DNA from: Sphingobacterium multivorum
Lineage (GTDB): Bacteria; Bacteroidota; Bacteroidia; Sphingobacteriales; Sphingobacteriaceae
Direction: 5' to 3'
NCBI RefSeq assembly: GCF_039511225.1
Contig: NZ_CP154261.1
Span: 1,054,001 to 1,118,000, forward strand
DNA length: 64,000 nt
How positions within the stretch are numbered: the first letter of the stretch is position 1; each line of letters begins with the position of its first letter. Of the stretch, positions 52,172 to 61,062 are shown in pieces. The notes under the pieces were generated by a model. It did not search any database. It had not been told where the DNA came from and worked only from the letters and a program-made list of their open reading frames with translations. The position numbers and the translations under genes are program-made.

Positions 52172-53218
52172 ATGATAAAAGCAACGCATTGTATTCTTTC
52201 TTTACTAGCCATGTTGTTTATGAACATGGGAAACGCCCAAGTTAATTATTTGCAGGAATCCAAAAAGGATTTTGATAAACGGATGCATTGGTTTAGGGAA
52301 GCAAAGTACGGAATGTTTATTCATTTTGGGCTTTATAGTCAACTTGGAGGGATGTATAATGGGAATTCGACCAAAGGATATGCCGAATGGATACAATCGG
52401 AGATGAATATTCCGAAGGCAGCATATTCGGAACTGATCAACACCTGGAATCCCAAGGACTTCAATGCGGATCGTATTGTTCAATTGGCTAAGGATGCTGG
52501 AATGAAATATATCGTCCTGACGACCAAACATCATGAGGGATTTTGTCTGTGGGATTCCCCCTATACAGATTATGATATCGCTTCGACGCCAATGAAAGGA
52601 AGAGATCTCGTGCGGGAGTTGTCCATAGCTTGTAAGAAAGCTGGGATTAGATTTGGTACCTACTACAGTATTATCGACTGGCATCACGATTCGCAATATG
52701 TTGATCCCAATGGTAAAGGCGACTGGGGCCAGATTCTCATTAAGCCGGAACAGAAAGCCGCTTATATTCAATACATGAAAAATCAATTGAAAGAATTGGT
52801 TGTTAAGTATGATACTGACATCCTTTGGTTTGATGGGGACTGGGTGAATTGGTGGGATATGGCCGCGGGAGAAGATCTTTATCAATATCTACGCAAATTA
52901 AAACCCACTCTAATCATTAATAACCGCGTAGCAAAGAGGGATCAATTTAAGCGTGATTTTGGAACGCCTGAACAAGAACATCCTGGAACGTTGCTGGATT
53001 ACGATTGGGAAGCCTGTTATACCTTGAATAATTCTTGGGGATATAAAAAATCAGATAATAATTGGAAATCTCCTACAGAAGTAAATACTAAGCTGCGCGA
53101 GATAAATGAAAAAGGCGGGAATTTGCTGCTCAATATTGGGCCTGATGCTAACGGAAATGTGCCGGCTGCCAGTAAAGAAATTTTGTTGAAAGCAGCAGCA
53201 GAGCGAAAAAAGAACTAA
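52172..53218 (+). CDS. Alpha-L-fucosidase, GH29
   Basis: This 348-residue enzyme has a signal peptide (about 1-22, ending GNAQ). Visible GH29 features are WFREAKYGMFIHFGLYS (41-57), the KHHEGFCLWDS substrate-binding stretch (119-129), and the nucleophile Asp221 in LWFDGDW. It ends soon after the barrel (GNLLLNIGPDANGNVP), so the C-terminal beta domain of longer fucosidases is missing. It should remove terminal fucose or a related sugar from glycans in the periplasm or outside. The EthD and beta-helix genes follow in the same direction. Confidence 0.92.
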   Translation: MIKATHCILSLLAMLFMNMGNAQVNYLQESKKDFDKRMHWFREAKYGMFIHFGLYSQLGGMYNGNSTKGYAEWIQSEMNIPKAAYSELINTWNPKDFNADRIVQLAKDAGMKYIVLTTKHHEGFCLWDSPYTDYDIASTPMKGRDLVRELSIACKKAGIRFGTYYSIIDWHHDSQYVDPNGKGDWGQILIKPEQKAAYIQYMKNQLKELVVKYDTDILWFDGDWVNWWDMAAGEDLYQYLRKLKPTLIINNRVAKRDQFKRDFGTPEQEHPGTLLDYDWEACYTLNNSWGYKKSDNNWKSPTEVNTKLREINEKGGNLLLNIGPDANGNVPAASKEILLKAAAERKKN

Positions 53219-53299
53219 TCTGAGTTAATTTGCTGTTTATTGACTCTTCGCAAATGTTTTGGAAAAAAAAGTGTTATTTAATCTTACTTATCAACAAAT

Positions 53300-53707
53300 A
53301 TGAAAACAAAGATCATTTTAGTTCTGGTTTTGATAACCATGCTGTTGGGGTTTCAGTGCGATGTAAAGGCAGATCCACCTTTTCATAAAAAAGGGGCGAT
53401 CAAGGTATCGATTTTTTATCGCAATGGACCTGGAAAGACATTTGATTGGGATTATTATCTCCCTAAACACATTGCGCTTGTCAAAAAAGTTTACGGTAAA
53501 GCATTGAAAGGCGTAACCATTGATAAAGGGCTTTCGGGACGTGGCTCAGCAGAAGGCCCGATCTATTTGGCCATTTGTCATTTGTATTTTGATTCTGTTG
53601 CAGCCTATCAGGATCCTTTAAAAGAAAATGGGAAAAAGTTTGCCGAAGATTTTCCAAAATATACGAATATTACACCAGAGATACAGATCAATGAAGTCAT
53701 TCAATAG
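53300..53707 (+). CDS. EthD-like protein with signal peptide
   Basis: This 135-residue protein has a signal peptide (about 1-24, ending VKADP) and then a dimeric ferredoxin-like EthD domain: KVSIFYRNGPGKTFDWDYYLPKHIALV is the family opening, with the conserved His in the PKH position. EthD proteins are normally cytoplasmic and assist breakdown pathways; export is unusual. The cysteine after the hydrophobic stretch (FQCD) could be a lipid site. It lies 81 bases after the fucosidase and ends before a strong terminator. Confidence 0.8.
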   Translation: MKTKIILVLVLITMLLGFQCDVKADPPFHKKGAIKVSIFYRNGPGKTFDWDYYLPKHIALVKKVYGKALKGVTIDKGLSGRGSAEGPIYLAICHLYFDSVAAYQDPLKENGKKFAEDFPKYTNITPEIQINEVIQ

Positions 53708-53777
53708 ACCGTTTGCCAATTCGGCGAAATTCTATTGTTTTGTGCAATATTAACCTGATCGAATAAAACACGAACTG

Positions 53778-53813
53778 AAAAGTCGTTTGTGCATAGCAAA
53801 CGACTTTATTTTT
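53778..53813 (+). terminator. Terminator after the EthD gene
   Basis: AAAGTCGTTTG pairs with CAAACGACTTT around a 7-base loop, followed by ATTTTTAT. Confidence 0.88.
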
Positions 53814-53890
53814 ATGGACTTATAGACCTTACTATATGGCTGGTTTATAGTTGATATAATCCAGCTAATATTATATGAACGATTAAAATT

Positions 53891-56281
53891 ATGAAGATAT
53901 CTTGTATGTTATTTCCAAAATTATTATTTATTGGCCTTACCGGTGTCGCTTCACTTAGCGTGCATGGGCAACAGTCTGGCTCGGTAAAACGTATTTACAT
54001 CAGTACAAAAGGAAGTGATAGAAACCAAGGAACCATGGGCAGTCCCTATGCCACAGCTGAAGCCGCACTGCGATCGGTAGAAAAACAGAAACAAGAAAAA
54101 AATACACCAGACATCGAAATCATCTTTATGGCGGGCACCTACCAGCTGGATAAACCGATTGAATTGTCTGCTGGGGTATCGGGTACAAGAAGGCAACCCT
54201 TGCGGATCAAAGCTGAGGATGGAGCACAAGTTACGCTGAGTGGTGCCAAATCGCTTAACCTCAAATGGGAACAGGGCGATCGTGGTATTTGGGTGGCTAA
54301 GGTCACAAGAGGTGTAAACTTCCAAAGTCTATATGCTAATGATAAGCATCTTGTTCGGGCACGTTATCCAAACTATGATCCCACTGTCTTACCATTTCAA
54401 GGCTATGCTGCAGATGCATTAAGTCCCGAACGCGTAACAACGTGGAAAACCCCCAAGGGGGGAATTGTACATGCTTTGCATGCTGGTCGCTGGGGAGGAT
54501 TCCATTATAAGATTACAGGAAAAGATGGCCTATCAACAGTTACACTTGAAGGTGGGCAGCAAAATAATCGGCCCAGTAAAATGCACGAGACCTATCGCTT
54601 TGTAGAAAATATCTTTGAGGAACTCGATACCTTTCAAGAGTGGTACTTGGATGAAGAGAAAGCATTATTATACTATATGCCTGCTAAAGGAATTAATCCC
54701 AACCAGCTGAAGTTTGTAGCGCCACAATTGGAAAATCTAATCTATCTTTCAGGTTCATCTTTCAGTCCAGTGCATGATATTGAGGTTAGTGGCCTTCGCT
54801 TCATGTATACTGCTCCTACCTTTATGAAAACAAGCGAACCACTCTTACGTAGTGATTGGACGATCTATCGACAGGGAGCAGTAAAGATTGAAGGTGCGGA
54901 AAACTGTATCTTCCGCGCGAATGATTTTATCGCTTTGGGCGGCAATGCAATATTTGTTAATAATTACAATCGCGAGGTCAAAATCGAAGGAAACCGGATT
55001 GAACAAATCGGTGCCGGAGCGATCAATTTTGTAGGTGACCCAGCGGCAGTGCGCTCACCGGCATTTCGATATGAAAAATTTGTCCCATTTGACCAAATGG
55101 ATACCATTAAAGGACCAAAAACCAATAATTATCCCATGAACTGTGAGGCAAGTGACAATCTGATCCATAACATTGGATTGATCGAAAAACAAGTAGCAGG
55201 TGTGCAGGTCTCCATGGCTGAATCTCTACGAATTTTGCATAATACCATTTACAATGTGCCTCGAGCAGGTATTAATGTAGGTGATGGTACTTGGGGCGGT
55301 CATGAGATAGCTTACAATGATGTTTTTAATACAGTCCTGGAAACCAGCGATCATGGTGCCTTCAACTCATGGGGGCGCGACCGATTTTGGCATCCCAATC
55401 GAAAGGAGATGGATGAACTGACGAGGAAACATCCCAATTTAATATTGCTGGACGCAGTCAAAACAACCAAAATTCATGATAATAGATTTCGCTGCGATCA
55501 CGGTTGGGATATTGATTTGGACGACGGATCTTCCAACTATGAAATTTACAATAACCTTTGTTTAAGTGGAGGACTAAAACTAAGAGAAGGGTTTTATCGC
55601 AAAGTGTACAACAACGTGATGATCAACAATGGTTTTCATCCTCATGTATGGTTTCAGCATAGTCACGATGTATTCCGTAATAATATCGTGATGGAGTCCC
55701 ATCAGGATATACAGGTCAAGTATTGGGGGGAAGAGGTAGACCATAATATTTACGGACGGCAGGACGACCTAAACAAAGATCGGGTGAAAGGCATAGAAAA
55801 ACATGGTTGGGTTATTCAATTGAACTTTACGAATCCCGCACATGGTGATTTCCGGTTGAAAAACTGGAAGGATCAGGATTTTAAAAATTTTGACATGTTG
55901 CATTTTGGAGTTACCAGTAAAAGACTTAAAACTCTAGCCGCTAGTCCTGAAATACCACAGTTGATCCAATCCGAAGCAAAGGAGCAAGGGAGCAGGTGGA
56001 CCTGGAAGTCGGGGGTATTTAAATCAGTGGAGACTTTGGGCGAGCAGTCGGCTGCAGGCCTACCCTCGATAAACGGCGTACTGTTGCTCGAGTTGGATGA
56101 AAAAGGCAATCTTTATAAAAGCGGTTTGCGTGTCGGCGATGTTGTATTGAATTATCAGGGCGAGAAAATAGATCAATTAATAGACCTGCAACAAGCGATT
56201 AAAAAGCATGTACACGCTGACCAGCCGAAGGTGTTAATTTTTAGAAACCAACAGCAGCAGGAATTAACCCTGCAGCTGTAG
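53891..56281 (+). CDS. Secreted right-handed beta-helix protein with C-terminal PDZ domain
   Basis: This 796-residue protein has a signal peptide (about 1-26, ending VHGQQ). RIYISTKGSDRNQGTMGSPYA is the usual start of exported parallel beta-helix proteins. A long beta-helix (about 270-620) follows with repeated NxI/IxxN turns (AENCIFRANDF, NREVKIEGNRIEQIG, HNTIYNVPRAGINVG). The last 85 residues form a PDZ-like domain (LLLELDEKGNLYKSGLRVGDVV). Beta-helix proteins of this type are often polysaccharide lyases or hydrolases. No lyase signature was recognised, so the activity is open. The PDZ domain may bind a partner protein. Confidence 0.85.
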   Translation: MKISCMLFPKLLFIGLTGVASLSVHGQQSGSVKRIYISTKGSDRNQGTMGSPYATAEAALRSVEKQKQEKNTPDIEIIFMAGTYQLDKPIELSAGVSGTRRQPLRIKAEDGAQVTLSGAKSLNLKWEQGDRGIWVAKVTRGVNFQSLYANDKHLVRARYPNYDPTVLPFQGYAADALSPERVTTWKTPKGGIVHALHAGRWGGFHYKITGKDGLSTVTLEGGQQNNRPSKMHETYRFVENIFEELDTFQEWYLDEEKALLYYMPAKGINPNQLKFVAPQLENLIYLSGSSFSPVHDIEVSGLRFMYTAPTFMKTSEPLLRSDWTIYRQGAVKIEGAENCIFRANDFIALGGNAIFVNNYNREVKIEGNRIEQIGAGAINFVGDPAAVRSPAFRYEKFVPFDQMDTIKGPKTNNYPMNCEASDNLIHNIGLIEKQVAGVQVSMAESLRILHNTIYNVPRAGINVGDGTWGGHEIAYNDVFNTVLETSDHGAFNSWGRDRFWHPNRKEMDELTRKHPNLILLDAVKTTKIHDNRFRCDHGWDIDLDDGSSNYEIYNNLCLSGGLKLREGFYRKVYNNVMINNGFHPHVWFQHSHDVFRNNIVMESHQDIQVKYWGEEVDHNIYGRQDDLNKDRVKGIEKHGWVIQLNFTNPAHGDFRLKNWKDQDFKNFDMLHFGVTSKRLKTLAASPEIPQLIQSEAKEQGSRWTWKSGVFKSVETLGEQSAAGLPSINGVLLLELDEKGNLYKSGLRVGDVVLNYQGEKIDQLIDLQQAIKKHVHADQPKVLIFRNQQQQELTLQL

Positions 56282-56772
56282 TAAATTTTCTATGCGCTTA
56301 TTGAAATATACGATTGTACTTCGGTTTGTTGACATGCGATATAGCTATTGTGAGCAATTAGCAGTAAAACATGGCAGTTGTGATAGATCGATCATCTTAT
56401 GACGATATTATTTTTTGTTTATAATTTTTATTTCCATTGGGACTATTGAGCATCTAGGTCGTCATTATAACAGTGTGTTATCATCTTACCGGGGGCGCAC
56501 ATATTAAATTCTTATTCGTATTAATTGATGTATAAGGCTGTACAGCACCCATGTGCTGGCAGCCTTATTGATTTAACTGTGCAATGGGTTTGACCAAAGG
56601 TGATCGCCCAACGATGAGCGAGGGAGTGAAGGTATAACACCGACAATGAGGGGGAGTCTTTGTGGGTATGGGATGGTTGAAACAAGTTTCTTAAACTGGT
56701 TTAAGTTTGGACTGTTTTTGTTCTTTTAAATTTGGTTTATATCGTTTATACCCTATTTATATAATTCATACC
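56282..56772. other. Spacer with a stable hairpin
   Basis: About 490 bases without a gene I can support. The main feature is a two-part hairpin at 56532-56568 (ATAAGGCTG with CAGCCTTAT; inner CAGCAC with GTGCTG). It may end transcription of the beta-helix gene despite having only a short T stretch after it. The remainder shows no repeats. Confidence 0.5.
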
Positions 56773-57219
56773 ATGTATAGTCAACTTTTTGTACGTTTAG
56801 CTGTATCTACAGCGTTTCTGTCTGCTGTCGCAGATCGTTTGGGGCTGTGGGGGGTACCGGGGGCATCACATGTTTCCTGGGGAAATTGGACCAATTTTGT
56901 AGCCTATTCAAATACCCTTAATTTTTTTGTGCCTGAAACTTTTGGTAATATACTTGCTATCGGCGCAACATTATTAGAGGTTGTCTTAGCAATCCTGTTG
57001 CTGATTGGCTATAAACTGCGTTTCACTGCATTCGTTGCCGGGATTCTACTGATCTGCTTTGGGCTGGTGATGACTTTCTCCTTCGGAATTAAATCGACGT
57101 TTGATTATTCGGTCTGGGTAGGAGCTGCGGCCTGTTTTCTACTGCAGACTGCCGATAACTTTCCCATTAGCCTAGACCGGTATATTGACCTTCGAAAAAG
57201 TAAATGGATGGGTAAATGA
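56773..57219 (+). CDS. DoxX-family membrane protein
   Basis: This 148-residue protein has four membrane helices, including the typical LLEVVLAILLLIGYKLRFTAFVAGILL and a DYSVWVGAAACFLL end. I start at ATG 56773 (MYSQLFVRLAVS); a frame opening 66 bases earlier adds Cys- and Tyr-rich residues unlike the family. DoxX proteins are found in thiosulfate oxidation and in redox or detoxification complexes, but most are unassigned. A bidirectional hairpin follows. Confidence 0.85.
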   Translation: MYSQLFVRLAVSTAFLSAVADRLGLWGVPGASHVSWGNWTNFVAYSNTLNFFVPETFGNILAIGATLLEVVLAILLLIGYKLRFTAFVAGILLICFGLVMTFSFGIKSTFDYSVWVGAAACFLLQTADNFPISLDRYIDLRKSKWMGK

Positions 57220-57263
57220 AGGGTCGAAGATTTTATCGTCTTAGAAATACGTTTTAAAAAGCA

Positions 57264-57305
57264 TAAAAAATGCCGTCAAACAAAGGAGCTTAACGGCATT
57301 TTTTC
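57264..57305. terminator. Bidirectional terminator
   Basis: AAAAATGCCGT pairs with ACGGCATTTTT across a 16-base loop between convergent genes; the flanks are A-rich on the left and T-rich on the right. Confidence 0.82.
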
Positions 57306-57307
57306 GA

Positions 57308-58600
57308 TTACATTTCCTTTAAATTTACCTCTTTCTTTTCACCGTCTTTGTCAATGGTGACGTGCTTTTCAACATTGGCTTTGTCGACATAGGATGATCT
57401 TGCCGTACCATAATTTGTCGTGGAACCTGTATAACCCCAATAGTTATAATAATTGGTGTAGCCTGATACATAGGAATAGTTGTAAGAATTGGTAAAATCG
57501 AAGCTCACCATAATCACGTATGCACCTGGCATGAGATCTGCAAATTCGAAATGCCCCTCATCATCATACACCTTTGCTTTTTTAATAGCATAGCCAAAAT
57601 CGGGATCCAATGGAACTTCCTGCACCTTTTTCCGTTTTCGGATCTTTTTATTGACTTCCAGCCATTCTTCGTAATAGGCGGAGTTGGCGAAGAGTGTAAT
57701 TTCTGTACCTTTTGGGGCATATTGCTTTTTGGCGGTATTGACGAGTCCGCCAAGTTTTTTTCCGGAGCTAGATCGAGCGTAAGCCGTCCCGATAATAACA
57801 CTGTTACCCTGGGAAATCTGTTGGGCAGCCTGTTCTTTGTTAAATCTATTTTTAATAGGTTGATAGTCCAGTTCTTCGTTTACGGTAATTTCCCATTTGC
57901 CGTTTCCCATGGACATTTCCCTTTGCCATAATCGGTGATCTTTCTTATCGATGACATAATTATAGATGGCTCCGGTACTTTCTTCTAAAAGTGTAACCAG
58001 CCAACTGTCGTGTTTACCTGTTTTTGGGGAGCCATAACTGTAGCTTTTTACTTCCTTGATGGTATAGTCTTCGACGAAAATGTCCGAATCACTATTATAA
58101 TAAAATTGCGGGATGCGCGCTTTATACCCTAGGTCTAAAGGGAGAGTTGAAATCAGGTGATCTGTCCAGTTAAAATCCACAAAAGGTCTAGTTGGCTGTA
58201 AGTTGATCTTTTTTTCCTTTTTCGTTTTCTTCGAATAATAATTACCTGTAATTGTTTCTCCAAAGTTGAGGTTTACTTTTGCTTCCTTGCCATCGCTAGA
58301 ATAGCGGATAGACTGAAGTGTTTTTGCGTCGGCAGTCGTCGTGCGTATCGAAGTCCAGGCATTGTCTTTCGGAACATAGGTATTGGTTAAGGTCAGCTGA
58401 TTGTCGGCCGCTACAATTTCGTAGGTCAGTGATCCTTGTTTGTCCCAATTGTTATCTTTAACATAATAGACCGTATACAGTGATTTTTCTGGTTTTATAT
58501 AGTTGGTATTGATATCGCTGCTCCCAGGGGTGACGGTCTTTTGACATAATCCTACGGCTGGAAGTAAACCTACTCCCAATACAAAGGCATATAATTTCAT
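57308..58600 (-). CDS. Exported protein of unknown function with carboxypeptidase-like C-terminal domain
   Basis: This 430-residue protein has a signal peptide (about 1-19, ending GLCQ). The first 255 residues are beta-rich and unrecognised (SLYTVYYVKDNNWDKQGSLTYEI). The segment from about 260 (GNSVIIGTAYARSSSGKKLGGLVN) to 430 resembles a carboxypeptidase-regulatory or CNA-B-like fold (DDEGHFEFADLMPGAYVIMV). A Tyr/Asn-rich stretch (about 375-398) interrupts it. It is likely anchored or surface-exposed, though no lipobox or sorting signal is seen. Single gene with a shared bidirectional terminator downstream. Confidence 0.7.
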   Translation of the reverse strand: MKLYAFVLGVGLLPAVGLCQKTVTPGSSDINTNYIKPEKSLYTVYYVKDNNWDKQGSLTYEIVAADNQLTLTNTYVPKDNAWTSIRTTTADAKTLQSIRYSSDGKEAKVNLNFGETITGNYYSKKTKKEKKINLQPTRPFVDFNWTDHLISTLPLDLGYKARIPQFYYNSDSDIFVEDYTIKEVKSYSYGSPKTGKHDSWLVTLLEESTGAIYNYVIDKKDHRLWQREMSMGNGKWEITVNEELDYQPIKNRFNKEQAAQQISQGNSVIIGTAYARSSSGKKLGGLVNTAKKQYAPKGTEITLFANSAYYEEWLEVNKKIRKRKKVQEVPLDPDFGYAIKKAKVYDDEGHFEFADLMPGAYVIMVSFDFTNSYNYSYVSGYTNYYNYWGYTGSTTNYGTARSSYVDKANVEKHVTIDKDGEKKEVNLKEM

Positions 58601-59250
58601 ATATGTGAACTATAGTTAATGAAAAAACAAGTTGTTTTCTTGTTCGATTTATTTATCTAAGGTAATAAAAAAGTTTTTTATTTTTTTGCTGGGGATCGCT
58701 TCTTCACATACACTGATGCTATAGCGGAAATTTGACCTCAGAGCATTTTGGAGCTTGTTTGAATGTTGATGATATACTAGAGCGAAAAGTAAAACGGAGG
58801 TATTTCTACCACCGTCGTCGTGCACCTTTGAGCACCATTGATGATTAGAAAAAAAATCTTTGTGATGATGGTCAATAATTATCTTCAGCTTCCTTTTCTT
58901 TGTCGATGATAGAAGAGCGCATCCGGTAGACATTCATTTCACCAAGATGCGTATAACTTTTTCCACCGTTTTTAAGGATCATTACACGGACCGAATTGCT
59001 TTAAAAATAAATGGCAGTAGGATTTATTGTTTTTTAACCCGAATCTACTCTTTAATCATATTTTGGAAAATGGTGATGTTTGTCTTTAACTGGACTTTAA
59101 ATTATATCAAATCTATAAGAAGCGTTGGTACATTAAATTTTGAATAATCTAAACAACATGTTGGTTTATAGGTGTGTAGTCGAGAGAAGTGGATATATCG
59201 CAATAAGAGGAATACAATTCCTCTTATTGCAATTCGAAGAATTCCGTTCG
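58601..59250. other. 650-base spacer without a supported gene
   Basis: Two short frames (58649-58933 minus, 58947-59147 plus) have no family resemblance, a composition rich in A/T codons, and no promoter of quality; they were not accepted. Near the right end a perfect 14-base-pair hairpin (59200-59230) follows the stop of the BlaR1-like gene on the minus strand and may be its terminator, although no T run accompanies it. Confidence 0.5.
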
Positions 59251-60654
59251 CTATTTTTTATTCACTGTATTTACTTCCACTTCGGGTTTCACTTTTAGGG
59301 AAATCCGTATAGGCTTTTCCTCCTTAACTTGAATGTCTTTTTGATCTTGATTTGAACTGACATTGGCATTGGCAGAAAGATTGATACGTTTTGGTTGACG
59401 CGGTTGAATATCTTCGACCCATACTTCCTCAATTTTAGGGGCTACTTGCACTTCTTCGACTATCGGTGAAACTCTTTTTGATGGAGTAGACTCTTTTTGA
59501 GGCTCCGCAAATTTGATTCGCTCCACATGTACCTCATCGATTATTTTGGGGGAATTTTGAGGTGGAGCAGGTTTTTTTCGAGGTGCCGGGAAACGTACAT
59601 TATCCTCTTGTTGAGAAGAAGACCTCTGCTGGGATATTATTGGCGGAGCCATCTCCTTTGTTGGTGATTTAGGAATTCTTCCACTAGTTTTAGGAGCCTC
59701 CGATTGCCGTGATGCAGGCGGCGTTATTGCGGTGTTGGCAGCCGCGGCTTTTTTTGGCGTAGTCGGCGTTGTTTTCTGTGCCTCCACATGTGTTGAAAAC
59801 AACGTGGATATCGCTACTGTCAGTAATAAAGTAAGCCCAGGCATTAGCAAGAGTTTACTTGGGGTTGTTCTTTTTTGTAACATAATTAATCGTTTTTTTG
59901 TTGTTAAGAAATTAAAATTACTGGCCGGTAATGTGTTTATATCAGGGGTGGACATGCTCCACTCGATAATTAAATGTTGGTATCTTAACTTTTCGTGAAT
60001 CTTCACTACTGCATCATCTGCAAGGTATTCATGCGTTTGTCGGATCGATTTTTGAATGAGATAAATAAAGGGATTGAACCAAAAAAATATACCCAAGAGC
60101 TGTATAAAAAGTACGTCTATTGAATGACGTTGATTGGCATGGGCCCGTTCGTGCGTTATAATTGATTGATCAATATCGCCCTGTTGATAGGCCTCTTTGG
60201 GAACATAAATTTTTTGAAAAAAAGAAAAAGGTGTTTTTAAACCACGTATGCAATATATAGACTGTTCATGAGTCGGTGTGGCACTTCGGATATAATACAG
60301 GAATTTGCGGTACAACCAAACCTGTTTCAGGAGTAATGCAATCGAGACGATCACATAAACCAGCAGAGCGAGGTTGTACCAATCAACATAATCATTATTG
60401 AAGAGTGCTGAATCCGTTGCCGGCTGTGTAATGATCGACCCGACAGGGGTAGCATCAGTGTTTCTTGCGTTCAATAAGTTGAAAACATCAAATGGGACAG
60501 CGATCTGGATCATTGGAATGATGACAGATAAGGGGATAATCCCAAGTAAATAACAGCGGTTGAATAGCAACAACTTCTGGTTGCGTAGTACTGACCAATA
60601 AATGAGATACAGTAAACCCGAACAGGCTATCAGTTTTCCAATATATAGCATCAT
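59251..60654 (-). CDS. BlaR1/MecR1-type M56 membrane metalloprotease
   Basis: This 467-residue protein has four predicted helices (about 4-22, 34-53, 92-110 and 272-290). The zinc protease motif HERAH lies at 168-172, with a further acidic ligand in THEYLADDAV. The C-terminal 180 residues are Pro/Lys/Glu-rich with repeated EEV and VHVER-like segments and no penicillin-binding domain, so it does not sense beta-lactams the classic way. It probably detects an envelope signal and cleaves the BlaI-type repressor. Its ATG overlaps the repressor stop by 4 bases (60651-60654), showing translational coupling. Confidence 0.92.
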   Translation of the reverse strand: MMLYIGKLIACSGLLYLIYWSVLRNQKLLLFNRCYLLGIIPLSVIIPMIQIAVPFDVFNLLNARNTDATPVGSIITQPATDSALFNNDYVDWYNLALLVYVIVSIALLLKQVWLYRKFLYYIRSATPTHEQSIYCIRGLKTPFSFFQKIYVPKEAYQQGDIDQSIITHERAHANQRHSIDVLFIQLLGIFFWFNPFIYLIQKSIRQTHEYLADDAVVKIHEKLRYQHLIIEWSMSTPDINTLPASNFNFLTTKKRLIMLQKRTTPSKLLLMPGLTLLLTVAISTLFSTHVEAQKTTPTTPKKAAAANTAITPPASRQSEAPKTSGRIPKSPTKEMAPPIISQQRSSSQQEDNVRFPAPRKKPAPPQNSPKIIDEVHVERIKFAEPQKESTPSKRVSPIVEEVQVAPKIEEVWVEDIQPRQPKRINLSANANVSSNQDQKDIQVKEEKPIRISLKVKPEVEVNTVNKK

Positions 60655-61025
60655 GTCTCTTTGTTTTTAATTTCGGAATCAATTATATTTTTCAGTTCCT
60701 CCAATTGCTCTTTGCTCAGCTGAGATTGTTTAGTGAAAAAAGATGCAAATTTTAATGCTGAATTGTCGAAGTAAGTTTCTACAATATCATTTACATGTGC
60801 TAAGTAATAGTTGTCTTTATCGATTAATGGATAATACTCTCTCGAATTTCCATAAAGCACATAAGATATTGCCCCCTTTTCAGTCATTCTCTTCAATAAT
60901 GTAGCAACAGTTGTTGGCGCCGGTTTAGGTTCAGGATACGCTTCCATTAGATCTTTCATAAAAGCTTTTTTCATGTCCCAGATGTAGCCCATCAATTGTT
61001 CTTCCGTAGCTGATAATTTATTCAT
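60651..61025 (-). CDS. BlaI/MecI/CopY-family transcriptional repressor
   Basis: This 124-residue winged-helix protein begins MNKLSATEEQLMGYIWDMKKAFMKDLM, followed by PKPAPTTVATLLKRMTEKGAISYV, the recognition helix and wing of this family, and a C-terminal dimerisation helix. ATG 61025 is preferred over one 18 bases upstream because it matches the family. A BlaI-like operator (61044-61062) sits in the promoter, consistent with autorepression and release when the M56 protease encoded next cleaves it. Confidence 0.94.
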   Translation of the reverse strand: MNKLSATEEQLMGYIWDMKKAFMKDLMEAYPEPKPAPTTVATLLKRMTEKGAISYVLYGNSREYYPLIDKDNYYLAHVNDIVETYFDNSALKFASFFTKQSQLSKEQLEELKNIIDSEIKNKET

Positions 61026-61029
61026 ACTA

Positions 61030-61062
61030 CAAATATAGAGCATATTCTACATTGTGTAGAAT
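61030..61062 (-). promoter_or_regulatory. blaI-type promoter and operator
   Basis: ATTCTACA (61044-61051) and TGTAGAAT (61055-61062) form an 8-base inverted repeat with a 3-base spacer, similar to the TACA-TGTA operators of this family. On the minus strand TATATTTG (plus 61030-61037) is a perfect -7 element. The operator lies between the -33 and -7 positions. Transcription would begin near the ATG at 61025, so the mRNA may lack a leader. Confidence 0.65.

Noticed and set aside
53891..56281. Polysaccharide lyase call for the beta-helix protein
   Set aside because: The fold suits, but no lyase-family signature residues could be identified by eye.
58649..59147. Two short frames between the exported protein and the BlaR1-like gene
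   Set aside because: No likeness to a protein family and no clear promoters; composition like non-coding A/T-rich DNA.
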